Origin: Actinomycetes bacterium
GTDB lineage: Bacteria; Actinomycetota; Actinomycetes; Actinomycetales; Actinomycetaceae
NCBI GenBank assembly: GCA_023389315.1
Contig: JAEWEQ010000057.1
Coordinates: 1 to 32,810 of the forward strand
DNA: 32,810 nucleotides
Direction of reading: 5' to 3'
Positions 1 to 7,315 of the stretch are shown one piece after another; within the stretch, counting starts at the first letter, position 1, and each line of letters opens with the position of its first letter. A program made the translations under genes and the position numbers. The notes beneath the pieces are model-generated. The model made no database searches, was not told the origin of the DNA, and worked only from the letters and a program-made list of their open reading frames with translations.

Positions 1-2
1 CT

Positions 3-404
3 TGGGTGCAGATCCCTTCCGCCCCGTGGTGGCTGTGGACCTCGGCGGTGGGCGTGGGCCTGGCCTGCATTGCACTATTGTTCGTAAATAACATCCGCGA
101 CATCCCCACCGACCGGATATCGGGCAAGAAAACCCTGGCGGTGCGCTTGGGGCAGCGCCCCTCCCGCTTCACTTACTGCATGCTGCTGATCGGGGTTCTG
201 ATTTGCTTCACCCTGTCCCTGGTGAGCGTTTCGTCGATGACCACTATTTTGGTGGTGGCCGCGGTGTTCCCCGTCGCCCACCTGTGCAACGCTCTACGCC
301 AGGGAGCCCAAGGTGTTGCCCTGCTGCCGGTGCTGCGTTCCACTGGTTTGTTGACGCTGGGTTACGGCGTGGTGCTGGCTGCAGTTTTCGCTTGGTGGGA
401 TTAA
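3..404 (+). CDS. menA: MenA, 1,4-dihydroxy-2-naphthoate polyprenyltransferase (5' partial)
   Basis: C-terminal 133 residues of an integral-membrane UbiA-family prenyltransferase; the start lies left of the window. MenA attaches a polyprenyl chain to 1,4-dihydroxy-2-naphthoate to give demethylmenaquinone, at the cytoplasmic membrane. The diagnostic sequence is the second aspartate-rich motif, seen as NNIRDIPTDRISGKKTLAVR: the N-x-x-x-D-x-x-x-D pattern followed by GK-TLA-RLG, which is typical of MenA rather than of UbiA or heme O synthase. Three further hydrophobic segments follow, as expected for the C-terminal half of the fold. The gene ends at TAA, and a strong hairpin lies about 100 bp downstream. 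The family assignment is firm; the prenyl length cannot be read from the sequence. Confidence 0.9.
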   Translation, partial: WVQIPSAPWWLWTSAVGVGLACIALLFVNNIRDIPTDRISGKKTLAVRLGQRPSRFTYCMLLIGVLICFTLSLVSVSSMTTILVVAAVFPVAHLCNALRQGAQGVALLPVLRSTGLLTLGYGVVLAAVFAWWD

Positions 405-502
405 TCCCGCCCAGGGCGGTGCCTGTCGTTGGCGGCCTACCTGCGTCCCCTCACCCGGCAGTTGGGCCTGTAATCACCTAGAATGGATAGACCAGTTCAT
501 GA

Positions 503-533
503 TGGCGTCAGCGCAGTTTTCGCGCTGACGCCA
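503..533 (+). terminator. Hairpin after menA, possible terminator
   Basis: A perfect 12-bp inverted repeat (503-514 and 522-533) with a 7-nt loop sits between menA and the next plus-strand gene. No T-run follows, so it is either a weak or factor-assisted terminator or a processing site. A second, GC-only 18-bp palindrome at 543-560 lies directly before the ribosome-binding site of the next gene. Confidence 0.45.
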
Positions 534-573
534 CCGGTTCGAGGGCGCCGCGCGGCGCCCCGGGGAGGCAATA

Positions 574-1062
574 ATGGCTCGCGTAGTGATGGCGATTCTC
601 GCACTCGCAGTGACGATTTACGCGGTGGCTGACTGTGCGCGCACGCCGAATGAGAAAATCCCCGGGCGCATCCCGAAAGCACTGATCCTGGTTCTAATCA
701 TGCTGTTCATGCCCATCGGAGGGCTGGCCTGGATCGTAATTTCCCGGGTGGCTGCGGCCGAAGCCAATGACGGCCAGGTTCGCCCCACCGTGTGGTCCTC
801 CCCCGATTCAGCCGTGCGAGTGCGCCGCTCCACGCAGCCGCGCACCGCTCCCATGGCTCCCGACGATGATCCTGAGTTCTTGTGGAAGTTGGAAAAAGAA
901 CTCCACCGCCGCCGCCAAGAAAACGCCCAGCCCCAGAGCGAAAAGCCTACCGGTGCAGACCCGGCCGACCCCGCTAACGATTCACCTGAAAACGCCGCGA
1001 ACCAACCGCGCGCCGAAGAGGAGCGCGGCGAGGAAGACACCCCGCCGGCACCGGCGGTCTGA
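574..1062 (+). CDS. PLDc_N-domain small membrane protein
   Basis: 162 residues. The N-terminal ~60 residues match the phospholipase-D nuclease N-terminal (PLDc_N) type of two-helix membrane domain: a first helix at about 3-20, the conserved connector CARTPNEKIPGRIPK, and a second helix at about 37-57 containing PIGGLAWI. The remaining ~100 residues are hydrophilic, rich in Pro, Glu, Ala and Asn, and probably disordered. There is no phospholipase catalytic HKD motif, so it is not an enzyme. Stand-alone PLDc_N proteins are common in actinobacteria; their role is unknown. The start is supported by GGGGAGG seven bases before the ATG. It lies 169 bp after menA, with hairpins between, so co-transcription is uncertain. 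Confidence 0.8.
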   Translation: MARVVMAILALAVTIYAVADCARTPNEKIPGRIPKALILVLIMLFMPIGGLAWIVISRVAAAEANDGQVRPTVWSSPDSAVRVRRSTQPRTAPMAPDDDPEFLWKLEKELHRRRQENAQPQSEKPTGADPADPANDSPENAANQPRAEEERGEEDTPPAPAV

Positions 1063-1090
1063 GCGACTGCCCTCCGTCCACCCAACTGCT

Positions 1091-2251
1091 CTAGTCGTCC
1101 TCGCCCTTCAGTTCTGGTTCCTGATACCAGCTCCAGCCACGCGCCTGCCAAGTGGGGATCTGGCTGCGAATGCGCTCCCACATTTCCTCAGCTTCCAACC
1201 GCTCCCCCGCCGCGATCGCCGCGAAGGGCACCATGCGCGGCAGCAGCATCGCGAACAGGTCATCGGTGGTGACCACGGTTTCGGTCCACAGCGCCGCTTC
1301 CACCCCCAGGTATGCTTCAGCCGGCACCCCCGGCAGTGAATCCACCAGGTCCCAGGTGCGCACCACCTCGGAGGTAACCAGACCCGCCCAGGTGATTCCC
1401 AAACGATCCTGCGGGTAGTACTTCATGTCGAAATACACCGCCGGACCAGGGGAGGCCAGCACCCGCACGCCGCGCTGGGCTGCGCTGGCCACTCGTTCCC
1501 CGTCACGCGCCGGCGCCCACACCTGCACCACGTCGCCGGGTTCGAGCAGGTCGGCTGCCTCTTGCCAAGCCACCACCCGCGCCCCCTGGGCGTGGACGGT
1601 GCGCACCGCCAGGGTCACAATGTCGCGGTAGTCCTCGGCGCTAGTGACGTGGCTTTCATCGCCACCGATATGCACCCAACCGTCACTGATCTGCGTCAAG
1701 TAAGTGAAAACGTCCTCGACAAACTGGCGCGTGTCCGGGGCCGCCAAAGTGAGGGTGGAAAAGCCAACGTCGGTACCGTAGTAGGGCGCAGCGCAGTGGC
1801 CATCCGGGTTTAGGCCTGCCACCGCGTGCAAAGCGGCGTTGGTATGCCCGGGAATATCAATTTCTGGCACGAGGACGATCCCGCGGTCGGCGGCGTAGGC
1901 GCGCAGTTCCTGCCACTGTTCAATGGTGTAGTACCCGCCCTCGGCCCCGCCTACCGCGGTGGCAGAAGAATGCTGGGTTAGTTCAGGCCAGCCGGGAATT
2001 TCCAGGCGCCACCCTTGGTCATCACTCAGGTGCAGGTGTAGGCGGTTGAGCTGGAAGTAGTGGCACAGGTCAATCACTGACTTGACTTGCTCAACGTTGA
2101 AGAAGTGGCGGACCACGTCCAGCATGAAACCGCGCCAGTGCCACGGCTGTTGGCGGGTAGTTTCGAAGTTGTCAACAGTTTCTACCTGGTCAGCAGCGCC
2201 CAGCTTGGAAACGACTTGGGACTTGTCAGCAGCGTCAAAGTTGCACCTCAT
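1091..2251 (-). CDS. GH20 family beta-N-acetylhexosaminidase, catalytic domain only
   Basis: 386 residues of glycoside hydrolase family 20, which remove terminal GlcNAc or GalNAc by substrate-assisted catalysis. Visible landmarks: the substrate-binding Arg40 in RGFMLDVVRHFF, the strand motif LHLHLSDDQGWRLEI, VPEIDIPGH, the catalytic pair Asp198-Glu199 in HIGGDESH, and a C-terminal WTE motif. Unlike most secreted GH20 enzymes it has no signal peptide and no N-terminal GH20b domain; the catalytic barrel begins about 35 residues in. It should therefore act in the cytoplasm on imported amino-sugar oligosaccharides or recycled wall fragments, although that substrate is an inference. A weak AGGAAG lies 14 nt before the start. 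The upstream gene on the same strand encodes a membrane protein, but a 14-bp hairpin separates the two. Confidence 0.88.
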   Translation of the reverse strand: MRCNFDAADKSQVVSKLGAADQVETVDNFETTRQQPWHWRGFMLDVVRHFFNVEQVKSVIDLCHYFQLNRLHLHLSDDQGWRLEIPGWPELTQHSSATAVGGAEGGYYTIEQWQELRAYAADRGIVLVPEIDIPGHTNAALHAVAGLNPDGHCAAPYYGTDVGFSTLTLAAPDTRQFVEDVFTYLTQISDGWVHIGGDESHVTSAEDYRDIVTLAVRTVHAQGARVVAWQEAADLLEPGDVVQVWAPARDGERVASAAQRGVRVLASPGPAVYFDMKYYPQDRLGITWAGLVTSEVVRTWDLVDSLPGVPAEAYLGVEAALWTETVVTTDDLFAMLLPRMVPFAAIAAGERLEAEEMWERIRSQIPTWQARGWSWYQEPELKGEDD

Positions 2252-2312
2252 GGCTGGATCGAAGCTTCCTGTCTTGCACTCTGGGATGGGTAACTACCTT
2301 TACGTTTACACT

Positions 2313-2347
2313 AATATCGGGGTGCCCGTGGAAGGCACCCCGATATT
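2313..2347 (-). terminator. 14-bp hairpin between the membrane-protein gene and the hexosaminidase gene
   Basis: Perfect 14-bp inverted repeat (2313-2326 and 2334-2347) with a 7-nt loop, 16 bp beyond the stop codon of the minus-strand membrane protein gene. The AT-rich base of the stem would provide a short U-rich 3' flank on either strand. Read as an intrinsic terminator for the upstream gene; it may leak into the hexosaminidase gene that begins about 60 bp further on. Confidence 0.6.
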
Positions 2348-2363
2348 TTCCTACGCGGTAGCG

Positions 2364-3296
2364 TCAGCCGGCAATCGTCAAGATGATCAATGTGGAGATC
2401 CAGATCGCTGCGGCCGGCGGATCAATGTGAGTATCACCCTTGGCTTGGAAGGCACGGTTCATGACCTCCGCCAACCAGGCGGCAAAAATACCGAACAGGG
2501 TGCCAATGATCAAGCCCAGCAGCGGGCTAAGACCGAAGGCCGCCATGAACTTCAAACCAGCCAGGCCAGCGATGATAGTCATGTGGTGGGTTACCGGTAC
2601 GGTAACGCCCAGGGAGATGATGATGATGCACATGGCTGAGATGGCGAAGGGAAGAATATTAGCTACATCAGCCAATTCCGGCACTGCCTGTGCCATGGCG
2701 ATAGAGCTACCAGCACCGAAGATACCGGCCAGCGCACCAAACAACAGGTACTGCTTGGGTTCAGCTTGCCACGGCACCCAGCCAGTGACCTCACTCTTGC
2801 CATCCCACCAGCTAAATACGCCTGCACTGCCAAACAGCACCCGCGCAAGGATGCCCGAGAGCATCACGGTCAGTGCCACCGAGTCAGTGTGGCCACCGAA
2901 CCAGGGGATCAGGGCGATCAGTTTTTGCACCACGTAGCCCAAAACACCGAAGCCGGCGCCAACCAGCAGTACATCGGGGCGGTTGAGGCCAGCCAGGGCC
3001 GTGTTGAGGTCCTTGCCTTTACCTGTCTCAACCAGATCCCCTGTCTTGGCGGCGTAAGCAGCGGCTGCGACACCGGCGGCGAAGGCAATATGCGGGCCAA
3101 ACACCGGGCCGAAGGCTACGTAGTCGATAAATGCGGAGCTGCCGGTAGCGGCCAGCACGCCCAGGCCCAGCAGGATGCTGACACCGGTGAAACCGAAGGC
3201 TAAGTTAGCGCCGATCGCAGCGCCGAGGAAGCCACCTCCGGCTGCGGCAATGAGCCAAAACAGGTCCATGCCCAGGAAAGTGATTTCAGAAGTCAT
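2364..3296 (-). CDS. Uncharacterised polytopic membrane protein (permease-like)
   Basis: 310 residues, almost wholly hydrophobic, with about nine or ten probable membrane segments rich in Gly and Ala. Two hydrophilic loops stand out, at about residues 83-105 and 160-180, the latter Trp-rich (FSWWDGKSEVTGW). The C-terminal half carries a His-His pair in VPVTHHMTIIAGLAG within a predicted helix. I do not recognise the family with certainty; it resembles proteins annotated only as permease or DUF membrane proteins. The start at 3296 is chosen because AAAGGTGG precedes it; a longer reading to 3386 would add about 30 charged residues with no ribosome-binding site. Its neighbour is a GH20 hexosaminidase, so amino-sugar transport is one possibility, but this is conjecture. 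Confidence 0.65.
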   Translation of the reverse strand: MTSEITFLGMDLFWLIAAAGGGFLGAAIGANLAFGFTGVSILLGLGVLAATGSSAFIDYVAFGPVFGPHIAFAAGVAAAAYAAKTGDLVETGKGKDLNTALAGLNRPDVLLVGAGFGVLGYVVQKLIALIPWFGGHTDSVALTVMLSGILARVLFGSAGVFSWWDGKSEVTGWVPWQAEPKQYLLFGALAGIFGAGSSIAMAQAVPELADVANILPFAISAMCIIIISLGVTVPVTHHMTIIAGLAGLKFMAAFGLSPLLGLIIGTLFGIFAAWLAEVMNRAFQAKGDTHIDPPAAAIWISTLIILTIAG

Positions 3297-3499
3297 GTGT
3301 CCACCTTTAGACGCGGCTGATTTCCTTAACCAGCCAAATTTTCGAGTTTTCGCGCGTTGGGTTCTCGCACTGGTCGCACACGTCATGCTGTATGCAACTG
3401 TGTCAGACGTTACTAAAGCTTTTTTGAGTTTTCATCAGTTCACGCCGGATTAACCGTTTTTGGGCGAGTGTGCGCGCATTCGTCCTCCTCATGCACAAG

Positions 3500-3553
3500 C
3501 GACACCCTTCCAGCTCACTCGGAAATCGGCACCCCTCTAGCTCGCTTCTAACC
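3500..3553. repeat. Two imperfect 27-bp tandem repeats
   Basis: Two adjacent 27-bp units (3500-3526 and 3527-3553) agree at 16 of the first 20 positions around the core CGRCACCCYTCYAGCTC. They lie in the 280-bp gap between the membrane-protein start and the histidine phosphatase stop. No gene was seen in that gap; it must also hold the promoter of the membrane-protein gene, which I could not place. Confidence 0.4.
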
Positions 3554-3576
3554 CGACGCTGCCGCCAGAGCGTGCC

Positions 3577-4242
3577 CTACTGCGCCAGATCCGCGTCCGA
3601 ATCCCCCGGCACCATATCGGCCGCCCGCGCCAACAGTTTCCCCGCCGGCTCCCAGTAGGAGACCGCGGTGAGGGTATTGTCGTTGAACACCAGGGACGTC
3701 ATCGACGCCAGCGAACATTCACGGCGGCGCGGATCGTGCGCCAACGGGCGCTGCTCCAGCCACGAACGCAGCGTCCAAATAGGCAGCTGGTGGGAAACCA
3801 TCAGCACTTCCCCACCGCGATGCTCGTGCAGCGCATCGGCAACCGCCGCCCGCATCCGTACCACTAGGTCGGTGTAAGGCTCCGACCAGGACGGTTCAAA
3901 CGGGTTACGGTAGCGCCACCAGTATTTAGGCGATGCCAACGCCGCGCGGTTGGCGTTGACGGCCACGCCCTCGAAACTATTCCATGCTTCAATCAGGCGC
4001 GGGTCAGACTGCACTTCCAACCCATAGGCGAGCGCGGTGGGGTGAGCAGTCTGCTGGGCGCGCAGCAGCGGGGAGGCAATAACCGCGTGAATATCGTGCT
4101 GGGCTTCGCGCAGCGTGTCGGCCACGGTTTGCGCCATTTCCTTGCCTAAGGCTGTTAGTGCGAACCCGGGTTGGCGCCCGTAGAGAATCGCTTGGGGGTT
4201 ATCCACTTCCCCGTGGCGCATCAGGTGAATGGTGGTTTCCAT
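3577..4242 (-). CDS. Histidine phosphatase superfamily protein
   Basis: 221 residues. The phosphohistidine motif is Arg9-His10-Gly11 in LMRHGEVDN. The other active-site elements are Arg61 in SPLLRAQQTA, Glu85 in LIEAW and the second histidine, His151 in MVSHQLPIW. Size and layout fit the phosphoglycerate-mutase-like phosphatase branch (cytoplasmic, small-molecule phosphomonoesterase). The opening resembles the actinobacterial group that lies near cytochrome c maturation and menaquinone genes (like mycobacterial Rv0525); menA is close by here, but the substrate is unknown. AGGAAGGG precedes the start. It follows bS22 on the same strand, separated by an intrinsic terminator, so it probably has its own promoter or depends on read-through. 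Confidence 0.82.
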   Translation of the reverse strand: METTIHLMRHGEVDNPQAILYGRQPGFALTALGKEMAQTVADTLREAQHDIHAVIASPLLRAQQTAHPTALAYGLEVQSDPRLIEAWNSFEGVAVNANRAALASPKYWWRYRNPFEPSWSEPYTDLVVRMRAAVADALHEHRGGEVLMVSHQLPIWTLRSWLEQRPLAHDPRRRECSLASMTSLVFNDNTLTAVSYWEPAGKLLARAADMVPGDSDADLAQ

Positions 4243-4272
4243 GGCCGTTTCCCTTCCTCACGGTTACAGAAA

Positions 4273-4296
4273 AGGCCCCGCTCCTGCGGGGCTCTT
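4273..4296 (-). terminator. Intrinsic terminator downstream of bS22
   Basis: On the minus strand a GCCCCGC/GCGGGGC stem (4275-4281 with 4286-4292, tetraloop) is followed directly by CCTTTTCTG. This is a textbook Rho-independent terminator 10 bp past the bS22 stop codon. Confidence 0.75.
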
Positions 4297-4302
4297 CTGC
4301 CA

Positions 4303-4401
4303 CTACTTCTTGTTGCGACGCTGGTGGCGGGTCTTGCGAAGCAGCTTGCGGTGCTTCTTCTTCGCCATACGCTTGCGACGCTTCTTGATTACGGAGCCCA
4401 T
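4303..4401 (-). CDS. Ribosomal protein bS22 (AURKAIP1/COX24-domain miniprotein)
   Basis: A 32-residue, extremely basic protein beginning MGSVIKKRRKRMAKKKHRK and ending in RRNKK. Length and sequence match the AURKAIP1/COX24-domain proteins of actinobacteria, identified in mycobacterial ribosome structures as small-subunit protein bS22. About half the residues are Lys or Arg, as expected for a peptide threaded into rRNA. AGGAGGGG lies 3-10 nt before the ATG, and an intrinsic terminator follows the stop. It sits 74 bp downstream of the BldC-like gene on the same strand, the usual neighbour in actinobacteria. It is so short that automated gene callers often miss it. Confidence 0.92.
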   Translation of the reverse strand: MGSVIKKRRKRMAKKKHRKLLRKTRHQRRNKK

Positions 4402-4447
4402 CTGCCCCTCCTATTTACCTATCTGGTTCGCGGATGCATTTAACACA

Positions 4448-4462
4448 TTGACCAACGGTCAA
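4448..4462. promoter_or_regulatory. 15-bp palindrome between bldC and bS22
   Basis: TTGACCAACGGTCAA: two perfect 6-bp half sites with a 3-bp spacer, 14 bp past the bldC stop and 47 bp before the bS22 start. Read on the minus strand it also supplies a TTGACC -35-like hexamer, but no convincing -10 follows at 16-18 bp. A repressor operator or a promoter element for bS22 are both possible. Confidence 0.4.
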
Positions 4463-4475
4463 GACGAAAAGTAGT

Positions 4476-4700
4476 TTACCTTCCCGTCGTTCCAGTTTCA
4501 TCTTGCGACCACCCCGAAAGCCCGGCATCAATGAGCTGCGCGACCGCCTGCTGAGGCACGCGGAATGATTTACCCACACGGATTGCCGGTAACTCACCGG
4601 CATGAATCATGCGGTACACGGTCATCTTCGATACCCGCATCAGGTCAGCAACTTCCGCGACCGTCACGAAACGAGGTCGTTCCTCCTGGTGCATGCGCAT
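4476..4700 (-). CDS. bldC: BldC-family DNA-binding protein (MerR/excisionase-like HTH)
   Basis: 74 residues from the ATG at 4700, which has AAGGA at proper spacing; a longer reading to 4745 has no ribosome-binding site and exceeds the family length. The core is a winged helix-turn-helix: helix pair at about 10-33 (VTVAEVADLMRVSKMTVYRM) followed by the wing AGELPAIRVGKSFRVP and a final helix. This matches BldC, the small single-domain MerR-like regulator that in Streptomyces binds head-to-tail on direct repeats and delays development. It is conserved in non-sporulating actinobacteria, where its targets are largely unknown. The bS22 gene follows on the same strand. Confidence 0.85.
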   Translation of the reverse strand: MRMHQEERPRFVTVAEVADLMRVSKMTVYRMIHAGELPAIRVGKSFRVPQQAVAQLIDAGLSGWSQDETGTTGR

Positions 4701-4918
4701 GCTGATCCTTACCGGGTGGTGTTGATGGAAAAGGGCTGGAAACACTGACTTTTAGTATGTGTTCCAACGTTTATCTTAAACTAAATACGCCCGCGTTGGT
4801 AGCGTTGGGAAGTTTTGTGGACAACCGCGCAACCACCCAACCGCTGTCCCGCCCCCGCCACTAGAAAGCGGCAGGTTTCGCGGGGCCGGCCCGACCGTCC
4901 TCGGCGCGGTAGGGTAAC

Positions 4919-4924
4919 TATATT
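4919..4924 (+). promoter_or_regulatory. Candidate -10 box for ktrB
   Basis: TATATT lies 48 bp before the GTG start of ktrB in an otherwise GC-rich segment. No -35 match is seen; one copy of the repeated octamer CGAGGACG (minus orientation, 4896-4903) occupies the place where a -35 would be. The 270 bp upstream of ktrB contain no other gene. Confidence 0.35.
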
Positions 4925-4971
4925 AAGAAGCACAGCGGCGGGTCAGAAAAGGCAGGAAGGAGGGTGCGGCG

Positions 4972-6468
4972 GTGAAGTTACCATTCTCACGTTCGACGCC
5001 AGCGAAATTTCGCCCCGACGCCCTCCCCCCATCGATGCACGCCGACGCTTCCATCGACGCTCCCATGCCGGCGGACGGGCAACGCACCGTGGCTCACGCC
5101 GCTTCCCCGGGCATCCGCGAGCGACTGCGCTCCCAGATTGACCATATCGCGCGCCACTACCCGGCGCGCTTAGCGATGGCGGTGTTCGCCTCCATCGTCG
5201 CCACCACCACCGCACTACTCTCGCTGCCCTTCGCTACCACCGCCGGGGTGCGCGCCCCCTTAGCGGACGCTCTGTTCAACGCCACCTCCGCGGTGTGCGT
5301 AACCGGGTTGACGACGGTGGACACCGCGAACTACTGGTCGGTGTTCGGTCAAGCGGTATTGGCTCTGGGTATCTCCATCGGCGGGCTGGGGGTTATGACC
5401 CTGGCCTCCATCTTGGGTTTCGCGGTCTCGCGCCACATCGGCCTCACCCAACGCATGCTGGCCGCGTCAGAGACGAAAACCTCCAGCCTGGGGCAAGTGG
5501 GCTCGCTGATGAAAGCCGTTGTCCTCACCGCCGTCACCGCTGACTTGTTGATTTTCGCAGCCTTGCTTCCCCGCTACTTGACGTTAGATTACGACTTGGC
5601 GCACGCCCTTTGGTACGCGCTATTCATGGCGGTATCGATTTTCAACAACGCGGGTTTCGTGATCCTCCCCAATGGGTTGAGTCCCCACGTTTCTGACGTT
5701 TGGATGATCACTCCGATCATTGTGGGCACTGCGGTGGGTGCGGTGGGATTCCCCGTGATCATGGACTTGACCCGCCACTGGCGCACTCCGCGCCGGCTTA
5801 CCTTGCACACCAAAATCACCGTCACCACCTACCTTGCGCTTGCCATCGTGGGGTCGCTGATTGTGGGGACCTTGGAGTGGTCCAACCCTGATACCTACGG
5901 CCATTTGGCGGTCTCCGACCGGATCATGCATTCGCTGCTGGCCGGGGTCAATGCCCGCTCCTCGGGAATCTCTATCCTCGACGTGGGGCAGATGACGCGC
6001 GGGACGTGGTTCGTCCAAGACATCCTCATGTTCATCGGTGGTGGTTCGGCGTCCACCGCCGGTGGTATTAAGGTCACCACTATCGCGGTACTGACCCTGG
6101 CGGTGCTAGCGGAGGCGCGCGGCGACCAGGACATTGAAGCGTTTGGCCGGCGCATCCCGCCCTCGACCGTACGACTAGCGGTCGCGGTGATGCTGATTGG
6201 CATATTCTTAGTATCCACCGCGGTGCTGCTTTTGCTACTGATCACCCCGTACTCGTTGGACGTGGTGCTGTTTGAGTGTATTTCTGCTTTCGCCACCGTG
6301 GGCCTGTCCACCGGCATCACCCCGGATCTGCCCGATGGCGGTAAGTACGTGTTGTCGGCGCTGATGTATTTGGGCCGTACCGGTACCATGACGCTGGCGG
6401 CAGCCTTGGCGTTGCGTGAGCGGCGCCGCGTGATCCGCATGCCGGAAGAACGCCCCATTATCGGTTAA
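4972..6468 (+). CDS. ktrB: KtrB/TrkH-type potassium translocation subunit
   Basis: 498 residues of the Trk/Ktr/HKT superfamily, forming the ion pathway for K+ uptake in the cytoplasmic membrane. All four pore-loop signatures are visible: ATSAVCVTGLTTVD, FNNAGFVILPNG, ARSSGIS followed by the gate-region GGGSASTAGGIK, and AFATVGLSTGITPDL. The first ~55 residues are hydrophilic and proline-rich, and then the membrane segments begin. The GTG start is chosen because AGGAAGGAGG lies 8 nt upstream. The regulatory RCK subunit gene follows 59 bp downstream, so the two probably form a KtrAB-type operon. The assignment is secure; whether the system is Na+-coupled cannot be read. Confidence 0.93.
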   Translation: MKLPFSRSTPAKFRPDALPPSMHADASIDAPMPADGQRTVAHAASPGIRERLRSQIDHIARHYPARLAMAVFASIVATTTALLSLPFATTAGVRAPLADALFNATSAVCVTGLTTVDTANYWSVFGQAVLALGISIGGLGVMTLASILGFAVSRHIGLTQRMLAASETKTSSLGQVGSLMKAVVLTAVTADLLIFAALLPRYLTLDYDLAHALWYALFMAVSIFNNAGFVILPNGLSPHVSDVWMITPIIVGTAVGAVGFPVIMDLTRHWRTPRRLTLHTKITVTTYLALAIVGSLIVGTLEWSNPDTYGHLAVSDRIMHSLLAGVNARSSGISILDVGQMTRGTWFVQDILMFIGGGSASTAGGIKVTTIAVLTLAVLAEARGDQDIEAFGRRIPPSTVRLAVAVMLIGIFLVSTAVLLLLLITPYSLDVVLFECISAFATVGLSTGITPDLPDGGKYVLSALMYLGRTGTMTLAAALALRERRRVIRMPEERPIIG

Positions 6469-6527
6469 CTGAGGTGCCCCGATTGTGGGACACTGAAGGG
6501 GTATCGCATTTACGCAGGAGGTAGCGC

Positions 6528-7199
6528 GTGGCCGAGTCAGATTGGCAGCAATCCAGTGGCACTTTGGTGATCGGTTTGGGACGTTTCGGGTCCGCCGTGG
6601 CTGCCACCTTGGACCGTTTGGGCCGCGAAATCATGGCGGTGGAGAAGAACCCGGTGAAGGTGCAGCAGTTCGCTGGCCGCGTGCCCCTGGTGGAGGCCGA
6701 CGCCGCCAACGTGGAAGCCCTGGAACAGCTGGGTGCGCGCGACTTTTCCTCCGCCGTGGTGGGAGTGGGGTCTTCCCTGGAAGCCTCGGTGCTGATCACC
6801 GCGAACCTGGTGGACCTGGAGATGCCTTCTATTTGGGCGAAAGCGACCTCACGTGAGCACGGGCGTATCTTGCGTCGTATTGGCGCTCACCACGTGGTTT
6901 ACCCGGAGTTCGATGCCGGTCAGCGTACCGCGCACCTGGTGTCAGGGCGCATGTTGGACTACATCGAGATGGATAAGCAGGGCTTCGCCATCATGAAGAT
7001 GCGCCCACCGAAAGAGGTCCAAGGTTTCACTTTGGCCGAGTCAGACATTCGCGCTAAGTACGGGGTGAACGTGCTGGGGATTTTGGAGCCGGGGCGCGGT
7101 TTCGAATACGCCGGCGCCGATACCCGCATCGACCGCGAAGACATCATCATTGTTTCCGGTGACGGCGCCCTGCTGGAGCATTTCGCGAACCGCCCCTAG
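6528..7199 (+). CDS. ktrA: KtrA/TrkA-type RCK regulatory subunit
   Basis: 223 residues, a single RCK unit (KtrA size rather than the doubled E. coli TrkA). The RCK_N Rossmann domain opens with GLGRFG at residues 16-21 and has an acidic residue ending strand 2 (Glu39), consistent with nucleotide binding. The RCK_C domain spans about 140-220 and ends with IIIVSGDGALLEHF. KtrA rings bind ATP/ADP and gate KtrB from the cytoplasm. In several Gram-positive bacteria the RCK_C domain binds c-di-AMP, which inhibits uptake; disA, the c-di-AMP synthase, is encoded 2.7 kb downstream. The start is GTG with AGGAGG seven bases upstream. The gene directly follows ktrB. Confidence 0.92.
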   Translation: MAESDWQQSSGTLVIGLGRFGSAVAATLDRLGREIMAVEKNPVKVQQFAGRVPLVEADAANVEALEQLGARDFSSAVVGVGSSLEASVLITANLVDLEMPSIWAKATSREHGRILRRIGAHHVVYPEFDAGQRTAHLVSGRMLDYIEMDKQGFAIMKMRPPKEVQGFTLAESDIRAKYGVNVLGILEPGRGFEYAGADTRIDREDIIIVSGDGALLEHFANRP

Positions 7200-7265
7200 C
7201 TCCCCGGCTGCGCGCACTATTTTCCCGACTGTTTCCCCTACCCTGCCTGCTCGACCTCACTAGGC

Positions 7266-7315
7266 GTCGCGTGCTGCCTCACCTTGCCAGTCGTAGCACG
7301 CGGCCTGCGCGTTTT
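7266..7315 (+). terminator. Candidate terminator after ktrA
   Basis: A 10-bp stem (7266-7275 with 7295-7304, one G-U pair) with a 19-nt loop, followed after eight bases by GTTTT. It lies between convergent ktrA and the CPBP protease gene. The U-run is detached from the stem, so termination may be weak. Confidence 0.4.

Noticed and set aside
1042..1057. Small GC hairpin at the end of the PLDc_N gene
   Set aside because: Lies within coding sequence (Pro-Ala codons), has no T-run, and such GC pairings are frequent by chance at this composition.
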